Numbered from the stretch's first letter, positions 38,422-47,169 are shown. The stretch: DNA of 64,000 bases from Vibrio sp. AND4 (GCF_000171815.1 NZ_ABGR01000013.1:1-64000); one strand, 5' to 3'. Numbers and translations: made by a program. The notes: generated from the sequence alone by a model not told the origin.

Positions 38422-39279
38422 ATGTACAAAATCAAAAATATATTAATACATCCTGATCACCCGTTAGTTACTGATTTGACGACATCTGAAGAAAAGCGTA
38501 TTGGTTACCATGATCATTTAGTTATCCTGATGCTTTGTGAGAATGCAGGAAAGATCACCACTAAAGAAGAGTTGCTGACAAGGGCTTGGCCTGGAAAGCA
38601 TGTCTCGGAGGGGTCGCTTACTCAATCTATCAGCACGATTCGAAATCTCATTGAAGATGATGGCAAAACACAGAAACATCTAAAAACTGTCGCAAAAATT
38701 GGCTATAAACTGGAGAGCGATGCTGTTTCACTTCAAGGAAAGGTTGATGATGGATTGGAAATGGAAACCATACCTTTGGTTGACGCGCCTGCTCCAGACA
38801 CTGAAACTTTGGAAAGCATCAAGATTGAAGAACAATGCTCCAAGGTTGCAAATCCAAAAGTCACAATACCTGACCAAAATCATTTCAAATTTAATCGTAA
38901 TCACATTTACATGGCCATAGGTTGCTTTTTTGTGGTTGTTGCCGTGATCTTTCCATTTTATTTAACTCAGAGGGAGCCTGACTATTCTGGTTGGTTACAC
39001 TTAGCCAAAATGTACTCCTCTGAGAATATGACTATTTACTGCAAAAGTGAGCAAGAAGCGCAGACCGTTGCTAGAAGCTTAGCACCGCTGATTAAGGAAA
39101 AAGTGGCTCAAGGTAAGTTATCACGACTTATCTTAGCGCATTCAGATGAGACCCTATCAATTGTCATACTTAAACCTCTTGCACCACCGACTAATCTTGT
39201 CGTGATGCTTGATGGCCCTCAATCCCATGAAAGTCTCGTTGGTATGGTTAAACTGGAGCTAAGCAGCTATGTACATTAA
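38422..39279 (+). CDS. ToxR/VtrA-like transmembrane winged-helix transcription activator
   Basis: This 285-residue protein has an OmpR/PhoB-type winged helix at residues 1-100 (EELLTRAWPGKHVSEGSLTQ is the recognition-helix part; HLKTVAKIGYKLE the wing). An acidic and proline-rich cytoplasmic linker is followed by one membrane helix (about 161-181, AIGCFFVVVAVIFPFYL) and a 100-residue periplasmic domain with a single cysteine (C207). There is no receiver or kinase domain. This is the layout of ToxR, TcpP and VtrA, which sense periplasmic signals such as bile and switch on virulence genes from the membrane. It overlaps the next gene by 11 bases, as expected for such co-component pairs. Its likely targets are the toxin genes just downstream. 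Confidence 0.85.
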   Translation: MYKIKNILIHPDHPLVTDLTTSEEKRIGYHDHLVILMLCENAGKITTKEELLTRAWPGKHVSEGSLTQSISTIRNLIEDDGKTQKHLKTVAKIGYKLESDAVSLQGKVDDGLEMETIPLVDAPAPDTETLESIKIEEQCSKVANPKVTIPDQNHFKFNRNHIYMAIGCFFVVVAVIFPFYLTQREPDYSGWLHLAKMYSSENMTIYCKSEQEAQTVARSLAPLIKEKVAQGKLSRLILAHSDETLSIVILKPLAPPTNLVVMLDGPQSHESLVGMVKLELSSYVH

Positions 39280-39790
39280 AAATAAAGGCTTTTACTTTCT
39301 TATTGGTGCTCTTTGTTTAATGGTTTTCTCTATTTTACTGAGTTTAAGAGCGGAGAGAAATGCTCTGGTAAATGCGACCACTTTTTATGTGACAATGGAT
39401 GGTGAACGTCTAGCGAAAGAATACATGGAAACCATTGTTCATAACGATAAATTTGAAGCGGTAATGGTTATCAATGAGCCTGAATTAGATATTCCTCTTG
39501 ATATTTACACACGAGGTGAGATTTGTTATCGAGAAGATGGCTTTTTTAGTTTGAGGATAAATGAAGACTATGTAAGTAGTATGGATATGGATAATGAAAA
39601 TGGCTTTTTTTCTGATAAATATCTGAATGGAAAGAGAAAGTTATCACTTTTTAAATCTGCACAGGTAGTCGAAAAATTACCCAATAACTATAGACTGGTC
39701 TTATTATCCAATAGCCCCGTTAAAAGGATGATTGCGGTAAAATGGCAAGGTAATCACTCCTCAAGCTTTCCAGATACGATGACTAAGTAA
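39269..39790 (+). CDS. ToxS/VtrC-like single-pass periplasmic partner
   Basis: This 173-residue protein has a short cytoplasmic N-terminus, one membrane helix (about 7-25, FYFLIGALCLMVFSILLSL) and a periplasmic domain of about 145 residues. It starts inside the regulator gene (ATG at 39269, shared 11 bases). That coupling, size and topology fit ToxS, TcpH or VtrC, which bind the periplasmic domain of their regulator and, in VtrA/VtrC, form a lipocalin-like barrel that binds bile salts. Sequence similarity to those proteins is not evident by eye, which is normal for this fast-evolving class. It has one periplasmic cysteine (EICYRED). Confidence 0.75.
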   Translation: MYIKNKGFYFLIGALCLMVFSILLSLRAERNALVNATTFYVTMDGERLAKEYMETIVHNDKFEAVMVINEPELDIPLDIYTRGEICYREDGFFSLRINEDYVSSMDMDNENGFFSDKYLNGKRKLSLFKSAQVVEKLPNNYRLVLLSNSPVKRMIAVKWQGNHSSSFPDTMTK

Positions 39791-40056
39791 GTCGCCTAAC
39801 GTATGTAGGCAGTATTGACTTCATCATTCCGGGTATTCAACTCGTACAAACGCACTGCGAAGGTGTTACTGGTCACAGCTATCATAAGCACTGTAGTTAC
39901 TGAGCTTATTAATTCTTAATGCTCTTAAAACAAAGCACTAAGGCCATGGTGATCGTGCTATAACAGTATTTTGATAACAATTTCAGATATATTTCACTAT
40001 TGATACTTAAGACACTATGAAACTATGGCTCTCTATTTTTTAAAGAGGCCATATTC

Positions 40057-41544
40057 ATGTATAGATATTTTTTACTCATAATGCTTTTGTTTACAAGTGT
40101 CGCATTAAAGGCAGAGGGGATGCCCCCATCGCTAGCTATAATGAACTATAATGTTTATATGCTTGATCACCACACAGATATCTTTATTGGTGGGACAAAC
40201 CCCAACAAGAGAGCTCAATTATTGGCAGATTCTTCGGTTTTTGATAATACGGATGTTATCGTGTTCAATGAAGTATTTGATAATCAGGCGAGTGACATTT
40301 TAATTGAAGGCTTAAGTGGCCAATTCCCGTATCGTACACCAGTGCTTGGGCGTGACAAAAATGGTTGGGATAGAACGGAAGGTTGGAATGCAGCTAAGCT
40401 TGATGATGGCGGTGTTATTCTCCTTAGTCGTTTCCCGATCGAGTATAAAGCGCAGGTTATTTTTGGCGAAGGGTGTGGTGCTGACAAGTTATCTCAGAAA
40501 GGATTTCTCCATGCGGTTATTGAAAAAGGCGGCGAGCACTACAATGTTATCGGCACTCATGTGCAAGCGGATGACTCTAGTTGTAAGACACCTCCCTCGG
40601 TGGTCAGAAATAGTCAGTTTTCACAAATTAATCGTTATATATCAGAAGTCGATCGGTCTTTTGATGAAATGTTTTTTATTTCAGGTGATTTAAATGTGGT
40701 GAAAGAAACCGAAGAATTTTCTTCAATGCTTGAGGTACTAAATGTATCCGAACCGACCAATTACTCTGGCGCAAAATATTCATGGGATCCCGGTATTAAT
40801 GGACTGGCACATGCCAACTACCCTGACTTAAAAGGTCAATTACTTGACTATGTTCTTGTTGAGCGTAGCCACAAACAACCTAAAAACTGGCATAACCAAG
40901 TTTTAGATGTGCTTTCCAAAAGAGTTGAGTTACCAGGCACGCAGGAACCATATTATTTCTATGAGTATTCTGATCATTTCCCTGTTATTGCATTTGAGTA
41001 TGCAGACGGTAACACACAAACTCACAGTTTTCGTCCAAACAACAAGCCATATAACTCAATTAAGTTGCAGCACCAAATGACTGGCCAATTTGTCATTGAC
41101 GATCCAAATTCACCCAACGGTTGGCTCACATACAGTAAAAATGGCGAAAATGAAAACGCATTGTTTAAGTTAGACAATTGGCATCCATATGATGGTATTT
41201 GTATTCATGACCACGATTATGTACAAATTTCTAGAGCTGATAGCTATAAAGATTACTATTGGAATTATAGTGGCAGTAGTTATTACACAAAAGATGGTAA
41301 TGCTTCCGATTTTATGAAGATCAGCCGAAAATCAGAATCAGAAGGTTGTATTAAAAATGGCGATGTCGTGTATTTGTATGATCATGCCCATACCCTTTGG
41401 TCTTCTCCTGAGCAATATATCGAACCAGTCAACTCGTTCATTAAAGGTGAAAGAAAACTTCCTGTAGGAGACAATGGTCTCTTTATTATTCAGATGTCAG
41501 AGCCTAATTATGATCAATGGAAAGACAAATTGATTTATAAATAA
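40057..41544 (+). CDS. Secreted sphingomyelinase C-type phosphodiesterase (hemolysin)
   Basis: This is a 495-residue protein. A signal peptide (about 1-19, ending VALKAEG) precedes a DNase I-like neutral sphingomyelinase domain, about 25-316. Catalytic features: MNYNVYML (N32), NEVFDNQ (E72, metal), GTHVQ (H168), GDLNVV (D211, N213) and YSDHFPV (D306, H307). It would cleave sphingomyelin to ceramide and phosphocholine and so damage host membranes. Residues 320-495 form an extra Tyr/Asp-rich beta-type domain of unknown role, perhaps for membrane or sugar binding. It follows the ToxR/ToxS-like pair by 266 bases and has its own terminator. Confidence 0.87.
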   Translation: MYRYFLLIMLLFTSVALKAEGMPPSLAIMNYNVYMLDHHTDIFIGGTNPNKRAQLLADSSVFDNTDVIVFNEVFDNQASDILIEGLSGQFPYRTPVLGRDKNGWDRTEGWNAAKLDDGGVILLSRFPIEYKAQVIFGEGCGADKLSQKGFLHAVIEKGGEHYNVIGTHVQADDSSCKTPPSVVRNSQFSQINRYISEVDRSFDEMFFISGDLNVVKETEEFSSMLEVLNVSEPTNYSGAKYSWDPGINGLAHANYPDLKGQLLDYVLVERSHKQPKNWHNQVLDVLSKRVELPGTQEPYYFYEYSDHFPVIAFEYADGNTQTHSFRPNNKPYNSIKLQHQMTGQFVIDDPNSPNGWLTYSKNGENENALFKLDNWHPYDGICIHDHDYVQISRADSYKDYYWNYSGSSYYTKDGNASDFMKISRKSESEGCIKNGDVVYLYDHAHTLWSSPEQYIEPVNSFIKGERKLPVGDNGLFIIQMSEPNYDQWKDKLIYK

Positions 41545-41595
41545 TTCGAGACTTTCTCTATTTACAATCGTAGTTAAAAAATAGATTACCTTTTG

Positions 41596-41633
41596 AATAT
41601 AAAGCTATGCTTTGCATGGCTTTATATTTTTTG
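41596..41633 (+). terminator. Strong terminator after the sphingomyelinase gene
   Basis: A 15-bp stem (41596-41610 with 41614-41628, one G-U pair) closes on a TTT loop and is followed by TTTTTTG. Confidence 0.88.
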
Positions 41634-41644
41634 TTTTTAATATT

Positions 41645-41706
41645 TGTCTACCTGTCTACCTGTCTACCTGTCTACCTGTCTACCTGTCTACCTGTCTACC
41701 TGTCTA
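41645..41706. repeat. Octamer tandem repeat (TGTCTACC)7.75
   Basis: Seven exact copies of TGTCTACC run from 41645 to 41700, then a partial TGTCTA. It lies just past the sphingomyelinase terminator and about 635 bases before the toxin-like gene start. Perfect copies point to recent expansion and possible length variation. Confidence 0.97.
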
Positions 41707-42340
41707 TTTTCTTATTGTAACTGAGTAAGATGGTATTATAAATCATCATACAGCTTTCATACCGAAATTTCGTAAGAGCAATGGTTTTAATATTCTAACT
41801 AAAACTATTTCACTCCCACTTTTATTTTCATTATTTTCTAAAACTAAATCTTTATCTAAGATTAATTTTTTTATTTGTGATCTGCAGTGTTTTACTAAAG
41901 TTCACACCTCAACTTGTTTAGTCAGGGAATATACATGACTTCAAGATGAAAATATTCTGAACAAAGAACTCATGTCAACAATAAGTGCTAAAAGAAACTC
42001 TCCGTGAATAGTGGAGTTCTTGGTTCGTCTACCTCGTCGTTTGTTCCTGATTTAGGACCATTAACCTCTTAAGCAACGTTGCGTCAACGAATGCTATGAT
42101 TTTCTCTGAATCAGGAACTTTGGGGTTAGCTATGAATATAGGAGGAGTGTTTATTTTATTTGAAATATCCATGAAATCATAAAAAAATATATTCTAACAG
42201 CATTAATATTTAATTGATTATTTTTTTGTGTTTTTTTTGTGATTTGAAACCTTTTTCTAACTAATTTGGAAGGGTGCTCAAGGCATTTATGTAAATGCGT
42301 TAGGCAGATATAAACTTAAACATAGTGAAAGGTAAAAGTG
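41707..42340. other. AT-rich upstream region of the leukocidin-like gene with a possible relic
   Basis: This is 634 bases with no intact gene. An inverted repeat, GTTCCTGATT (42043-42052) and AATCAGGAAC (42109-42118), encloses a segment less AT-rich than its surroundings. On the minus strand, about 42048 to 41941 reads as a short open tail (RNKRRGRRTKNSTIHGEF and on to a stop), possibly the remnant of a lost gene or mobile element. GTAAAAGTG directly before the ATG at 42341 gives only a weak ribosome binding site. Confidence 0.4.
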
Positions 42341-43672
42341 ATGAAAACAAAAAGTCTCAGCTTAAGCTTGGTGACAATCTCTATACTATCTGGTTATGCA
42401 AATGCATCACCGATTCCAAATATTCCTGATGCGTACTTTACGGGTGCTGATAAGTACGTTGTTTATGATGATCCGGCGACAGCCTGTGATGTATTCAATA
42501 CGAATGTAGCCTTCATTAATAATAGTATGGAAAAGGATGGTTTACCTGGTCGAATTGATAATTTATGTCAACATGCGAGAATAAAAGATGTCGGTCAAAT
42601 TGAAGAGCAGTTTATAATAACTTCACAAAATGGGGCTTATGGACCTGGTTCTGATAAGTATCCAGTGACAGAGCAGATCGATGTTGCACGTACTATTGAT
42701 TTGTTGATGTTTTCTCAGTCAAACAAAACTAACTATATTATGGCTGTTGATGGAAGTATGAATGTGACTCGACAAACTATTGATGATCGAGGTTACTTTA
42801 GACAATGGGACGATGAAAAAGTGGCACCTCACTTTTTTGAAAGAGAAGGATATATCGGACAAATATTCCATAAAAACTCTCAATTTAACTTCATTTCTGG
42901 AGAAGATGCTTACAATATTGCCCACAAGAGGGCCGTCGAAGAAGCACCACTTGATACAAAAGAGCAATCTAGGTTGACTTGGTTGTATTTGTCTCAGCGC
43001 TGTGAAGATGATCGACTAAACGCTGACTGTCTTCCTCAACGCGGCTACGGAAATTTCTTTATAAATCAACAAAGCTTCCCTAGTTCAACGAATGCGGATA
43101 AAGAGATCTCCTTGGCTAAGAGTACTTCTTTTGGTTTTGATATTACCGGGTCGTTTGACGCCAGTAAATCAGATGGACCTTCTGCTGGCTTGGGTGTTGG
43201 TTTTGGTTTTAGCTCTGCCGAGGAGTCAAGTCAAGTACACACCTTTACAAACTATGCCTCTGTTGATGAGGGCAACGATATTGGTCACTCGGTTGTTCAA
43301 ACTATTAATGCAAAAGCAGTGGGAGAAGCTGGGGCAAACGCGGATAACCCGAAAAGTGATACTTGGCACGTAAATAACGCCATGGACATTTGGAGTGAGG
43401 ACCTGTATCGAGTGTATGACCTTAAGAGCTATGAATCTTGGCAGGAAAATTACACCTCTGATAGAAATACTTGTAAATCTCAGCAACTACACTTTGGCAA
43501 TGCGGTTACTGTTTCTCGAGCATATCTCAACATGTATAAAGATTGGAAAATTAATGAGCCAGATACAAGACTTTATCAAAGAGAATCAAATTACGGCATC
43601 ACAATAGATACACAGTGTACTGTTGACTCTAATGGTCAAACTTTCCGCACAATGATAGATCCAATTCTTTAG
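42341..43672 (+). CDS. Secreted protein with leukocidin-like features (putative pore-forming toxin)
   Basis: This 443-residue protein has a signal peptide (MKTKSLSLSLVTISILSGYANA, cleavage about residue 22). Residues 258-310 (LAKSTSFGFDITGS, then SDGPSAGLGVGFGFS, then HTFTNY) resemble the glycine/serine-rich amphipathic stretch with an invariant-looking DGP that forms the stem of leukocidin-family toxins such as V. vulnificus hemolysin. Downstream aromatic blocks (WSEDLYRVYDLKSYESW, RAYLNMYKDW) would suit a rim. Cysteines at 221/230 and 378/426 could form disulfides. No lectin domain is visible. ATG at 42341 is preferred over GTG at 42338. The family call is by pattern and uncertain. It is followed 19 bases later by a small secreted gene. 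Confidence 0.6.
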   Translation: MKTKSLSLSLVTISILSGYANASPIPNIPDAYFTGADKYVVYDDPATACDVFNTNVAFINNSMEKDGLPGRIDNLCQHARIKDVGQIEEQFIITSQNGAYGPGSDKYPVTEQIDVARTIDLLMFSQSNKTNYIMAVDGSMNVTRQTIDDRGYFRQWDDEKVAPHFFEREGYIGQIFHKNSQFNFISGEDAYNIAHKRAVEEAPLDTKEQSRLTWLYLSQRCEDDRLNADCLPQRGYGNFFINQQSFPSSTNADKEISLAKSTSFGFDITGSFDASKSDGPSAGLGVGFGFSSAEESSQVHTFTNYASVDEGNDIGHSVVQTINAKAVGEAGANADNPKSDTWHVNNAMDIWSEDLYRVYDLKSYESWQENYTSDRNTCKSQQLHFGNAVTVSRAYLNMYKDWKINEPDTRLYQRESNYGITIDTQCTVDSNGQTFRTMIDPIL

Positions 43673-43691
43673 TCACCAAAGGATAAAGCAA

Positions 43692-44132
43692 ATGAATTTT
43701 GTAAAAAGTACGTTATTTACCAGCACACTGTTATTATCTCTGGCTTCTAATGCTGCGAGTATTTCTACCATCGGAACTCATGATAACGGTGTATTTAATG
43801 AAATGCAGCAAATACAACTTAAGTCAGCCGGAGAGGGCAGTGTAGCCAACTCAGGGGACATCTTTTTTATTGATAGTAACGATGTTCAAGTTGAAGATCT
43901 GAATAAAGAGTTATTGCAAGATTTTAACTCTATCGTGATCATTGGAGATGCGCTTAAGAATAAAGAGTTGATGGTTAAGTTAGTTGGTTTTGGTATCGAA
44001 AGGGAAGTGGTGGTTATTACTGATATCCATGACTTATCTAAGCGTGAGATCACTACCTACAGCAAAGGCGATAAAGCCAGTGACGTTAAAGTTGCGGCGG
44101 TTCTGATGGATACGCTCACTCGTAATCAATAG
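43692..44132 (+). CDS. Small secreted protein, possible toxin accessory factor
   Basis: This is a 146-residue protein with a clear signal peptide (MNFVKSTLFTSTLLLSLASNAAS). The mature part alternates strands and helices (FNSIVIIGDALKNKELMVKLVGFGIEREVVVITDIHDL), a Rossmann-like or flavodoxin-like rhythm. AAAGGATAAAGC gives a good ribosome binding site, and the 19-base gap means co-transcription with the toxin-like gene. In V. vulnificus the hemolysin gene vvhA is paired with a small gene, vvhB, needed for activity; a similar role here is inference from size and position. Confidence 0.6.
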   Translation: MNFVKSTLFTSTLLLSLASNAASISTIGTHDNGVFNEMQQIQLKSAGEGSVANSGDIFFIDSNDVQVEDLNKELLQDFNSIVIIGDALKNKELMVKLVGFGIEREVVVITDIHDLSKREITTYSKGDKASDVKVAAVLMDTLTRNQ

Positions 44133-44208
44133 TGTAATGTGACGGGGGCTGGAGTTGGAGACTCTTATTATTCATACGAGTCTCATATTACAGCCTTCCA
44201 GCTTATCT

Positions 44209-44236
44209 AAGCCACGGATTTTTTCGTGGCTTTTTT
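44209..44236 (+). terminator. Terminator at the right end of the toxin block
   Basis: AAGCCACG (44209-44216) pairs with CGTGGCTT (44225-44232), then TTTTG. Confidence 0.85.
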
Positions 44237-44420
44237 GTCTATGTCAATCGCAGTAAATAGCAAGTCATTCTGGCTTGTCATAGAGCTCGTTAAGCTTGTT
44301 GGACAAACAACGACTTATTGAAAGTTTTGGCTCTGACGCCAAACGTTTTTCTTGCGTCAATTCTGATTACTTATTGTGATTGGTACGTGCTGTCAGTACT
44401 AAATCGCAAAGACCAAAGTA

Positions 44421-44450
44421 AAAAGGCCGCATCAAATGATGCGGCCTTTT
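44421..44450 (-). terminator. Terminator downstream of tRNA-Asn
   Basis: Perfect 14-base arms at 44421-44434 and 44437-44450 (core GGCCGCATCA / TGATGCGGCC) with A and T ends. It terminates the minus-strand tRNA. Confidence 0.85.
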
Positions 44451-44458
44451 ATGAATTT

Positions 44459-44534
44459 TGGCTCCTCCTGCTGGGCTCGAACCAGCGACCTGCGGATTAA
44501 CAGTCCGTCGCTCTACCAACTGAGCTAAGGAGGA
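44459..44534 (-). tRNA. tRNA-Asn (GUU)
   Basis: A 76-base tRNA on the minus strand with CCA encoded. The anticodon loop CTGTTAA gives GTT, the D-arm reads TAGCTCAGTTGGTAGAGC and the T-arm core is GGTTCGAGCCC. Its 3' end faces the AT-rich toxin block, the usual geometry of tRNA-associated islands. Confidence 0.98.
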
Positions 44535-44671
44535 ATTGCTTTGTTTTAAAGCGGTACGAATGGTATCGAGCAGCCCTAATTCTGTCAACATCCCAAAACA
44601 CATTTTTAGCAAAAAATAATGCGTTATCATCTTTACTTTTTGGCACTCCTTGCCTGTAAAGGGCTCGAGTT

Positions 44672-44698
44672 AGTTATCCACCAAATTTGTGGATAACT
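44672..44698. promoter_or_regulatory. Paired inverted DnaA boxes upstream of uvrB
   Basis: AGTTATCCAC (44672-44681) and GTGGATAACT (44689-44698) are perfect inverted arms around CAAATTT. The right arm is a full consensus box (TTATCCACA on the minus strand); the left reads TTATCCACC. DnaA has been implicated at the E. coli uvrB promoter, which supports the reading. Confidence 0.6.
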
Positions 44699-45048
44699 GT
44701 GTTAATCAAATCTTAGTAAAGAGCTTTAATGTGTAACTTATAGATTATGGTTTGAGTTGTTAGCTGGGGATACACGAAGGGTAGCTTTAAAAAACAATAA
44801 GTTAATTAAAATGGGTCGGGTTTGCATTAAGTGGATAAAATTTGATGTTCTTCAGTTGTGGGGTGGTGTTCGGTATTTTTGGGGAAAAGTTGTGGAAAGC
44901 ATATCATCGTGAATTGAGGCAATCCGCAAAGTATGGCGAAGCAATATATCAGAGTCATCAGCCTAAGGCTAGGACGAAATAGAGAAAGCACAAAAATGGA
45001 TCATAATGAGCTATAAATTTAAGATAGACGTAGATTTCATCTAGCAAG

Positions 45049-45064
45049 GTGTATATACATACAG
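45049..45064 (+). promoter_or_regulatory. LexA (SOS) box of uvrB
   Basis: GTGTATATACATACAG matches the LexA consensus CTGTATATATATACAG at 14 of 16 positions and ends 28 bases before the uvrB start. UvrB is a classical SOS gene. Confidence 0.8.
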
Positions 45065-45092
45065 CTAAAGTGCAGTAAATTTAAGGAAGGTC

Positions 45093-47123
45093 ATGAGTAA
45101 AGTTTATCAACTGGTCTCTGAATATCAACCAGCGGGTGATCAACCAACCGCTATCAAACAGCTACTAGAAGGGCTAGATGCAGGTTTGGCTCATCAGACA
45201 CTATTAGGTGTAACTGGTTCGGGTAAAACATTCACACTGGCAAACGTGATCGCACAAGCTCAGCGTCCTGCGATTCTACTGGCACCAAACAAAACGCTTG
45301 CCGCACAGCTTTACGGCGAGATGAAGGCCTTTTTCCCCAATAATTCCGTAGAATACTTCGTCTCTTACTATGATTATTATCAACCCGAAGCCTACGTCCC
45401 CACGACGGACACTTTCATTGAAAAGGATGCTTCGGTTAACGCTCATATTGAGCAAATGCGCTTATCGGCTACAAAAGCATTATTGGAACGCAAAGATGCG
45501 ATTATTGTTGCATCGGTATCGGCAATTTATGGTTTGGGGGATCCTGAATCGTATCTGAAAATGATGTTGCACCTGTGTCGCGGTGATGTCATTGATCAAC
45601 GCGATATGCTGCGTCGGCTTGCGGAACTTCAATATTCGCGAAACGATGTTGCGTTTGAGCGCGGTCAGTTCCGTGTTCGCGGTGAAGTAATAGATATCTT
45701 CCCTGCAGAATCAGAACAAGACGCTGTGCGTATTGAGATGTTTGATGATGAAGTGGATTGCATCAGTGTATTTGATCCATTGACTGGTGTCGTCAAACAG
45801 CGTGACTTGCCACGTTATACTATCTACCCAAAGACTCACTATGTGACGCCGCGTGAGCGTATTCTTGACGCCATCGAAAATATCAAAGATGAACTAGATG
45901 TACGTAAGAAGCAACTTCTCGAGAACAACAAGCTTTTAGAAGAGCAACGTATCAGTCAGCGAACTCAATTTGATATTGAGATGATGAACGAGCTCGGCTT
46001 TTGCTCGGGTATAGAAAACTACTCACGATATTTAAGTGGTCGTGCGGAAGGTGAGCCGCCACCGACATTGTTTGACTACTTGCCTGACGATGGTTTGCTG
46101 ATTATCGATGAGTCCCACGTTACGGTTCCGCAAATTGGCGCGATGTATAAAGGTGACCGTTCGCGCAAAGAGACGCTGGTGGAGTTTGGGTTCCGCCTGC
46201 CCTCAGCACTGGATAACCGCCCGATGAAGTTCGAAGAGTTTGAGGCGGTCTCTCCGCAGACCATATTTGTCTCGGCGACACCGGGTAATTATGAACTTGA
46301 GAAGTCTGCCGGTGAGATAGCGGATCAAGTGGTACGTCCAACTGGTCTACTCGATCCGGAGTTGGAAGTCCGTCCAGTTACAACTCAGGTCGATGACTTA
46401 TTGTCGGAGATTCGAATTCGCTCCGTGAAAGATGAGCGCGTCCTTGTGACGACGTTAACCAAGCGCATGGCAGAAGATTTAACCGAATACCTTCACGAAC
46501 ACGATGTGAAAGTTCGTTATCTCCACTCTGACATCGATACGGTTGAGCGCGTCGAAATTATTCGTGATCTTCGATTGGGTGAATTCGATGTATTGGTGGG
46601 GATTAACTTGTTGCGAGAAGGTCTGGATATGCCAGAAGTGTCGTTGGTTGCGATTCTAGATGCCGACAAAGAAGGCTTCTTGCGCTCTGAGCGTTCCTTA
46701 ATCCAGACTATTGGTCGTGCTGCACGGAATATCGAAGGTAGAGCGATTCTTTACGCGGATTCAATCACTAAGTCGATGAAGAAAGCGATGGATGAGACCG
46801 ACCGTCGCCGTGAGAAACAAAGGGCACACAACGTTGCGATAGGGATAGAGCCTCAAGCCTTGAAGCGCAATATTAAAGACATTATGGAGCTTGGTGACAT
46901 TACTAAATCCAAGCGTCAGCGTAATACTAATCAAGTGCCATTATCAAAAGTAGCGGAGCCCTCTCAAGCTTATGAGGCCCTCTCTCCACAGCAATTGGAG
47001 AGAGAGATCAGTCGCTTGGAAGCCGCGATGTATCAACATGCTCAAGATCTCGAATTTGAGTTGGCCGCCCAAAAACGTGACCAAATAGAGCAGTTGCGCA
47101 CTCAGTTCATTACTAACAGTTAA
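45093..47123 (+). CDS. uvrB: UvrABC nucleotide excision repair subunit B
   Basis: This is a 676-residue helicase-like damage verifier (E. coli 673). Walker A is GVTGSGKT (about 39-46). The beta-hairpin that probes damage is [12 protein letters not shown]; the DEAD-like box is IDESHVT; motif VI is QTIGRAARN. The C-terminal UVR motif ([30 protein letters not shown]) binds UvrC. AAGGAAGG precedes the ATG. Control is by the LexA box and possibly the DnaA boxes upstream. Confidence 0.98.
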   Translation: MSKVYQLVSEYQPAGDQPTAIKQLLEGLDAGLAHQTLLGVTGSGKTFTLANVIAQAQRPAILLAPNKTLAAQLYGEMKAFFPNNSVEYFVSYYDYYQPEAYVPTTDTFIEKDASVNAHIEQMRLSATKALLERKDAIIVASVSAIYGLGDPESYLKMMLHLCRGDVIDQRDMLRRLAELQYSRNDVAFERGQFRVRGEVIDIFPAESEQDAVRIEMFDDEVDCISVFDPLTGVVKQRDLPRYTIYPKTHYVTPRERILDAIENIKDELDVRKKQLLENNKLLEEQRISQRTQFDIEMMNELGFCSGIENYSRYLSGRAEGEPPPTLFDYLPDDGLLIIDESHVTVPQIGAMYKGDRSRKETLVEFGFRLPSALDNRPMKFEEFEAVSPQTIFVSATPGNYELEKSAGEIADQVVRPTGLLDPELEVRPVTTQVDDLLSEIRIRSVKDERVLVTTLTKRMAEDLTEYLHEHDVKVRYLHSDIDTVERVEIIRDLRLGEFDVLVGINLLREGLDMPEVSLVAILDADKEGFLRSERSLIQTIGRAARNIEGRAILYADSITKSMKKAMDETDRRREKQRAHNVAIGIEPQALKRNIKDIMELGDITKSKRQRNTNQVPLSKVAEPSQAYEALSPQQLEREISRLEAAMYQHAQDLEFELAAQKRDQIEQLRTQFITNS

Positions 47124-47169
47124 TTTAAAGTCTTAAATTGTCTTTTGCAGGGAGAGATCGTAAGCGTAT

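Noticed and set aside
41645..41706. Possible CRISPR array
   Set aside because: The 8-bp units are contiguous without spacers, so this is a simple tandem repeat.
45049..45064. Ordinary AT-rich -10 region instead of a LexA site
   Set aside because: The match to the palindromic SOS consensus and the identity of the gene make LexA control far more likely, although the two may overlap.
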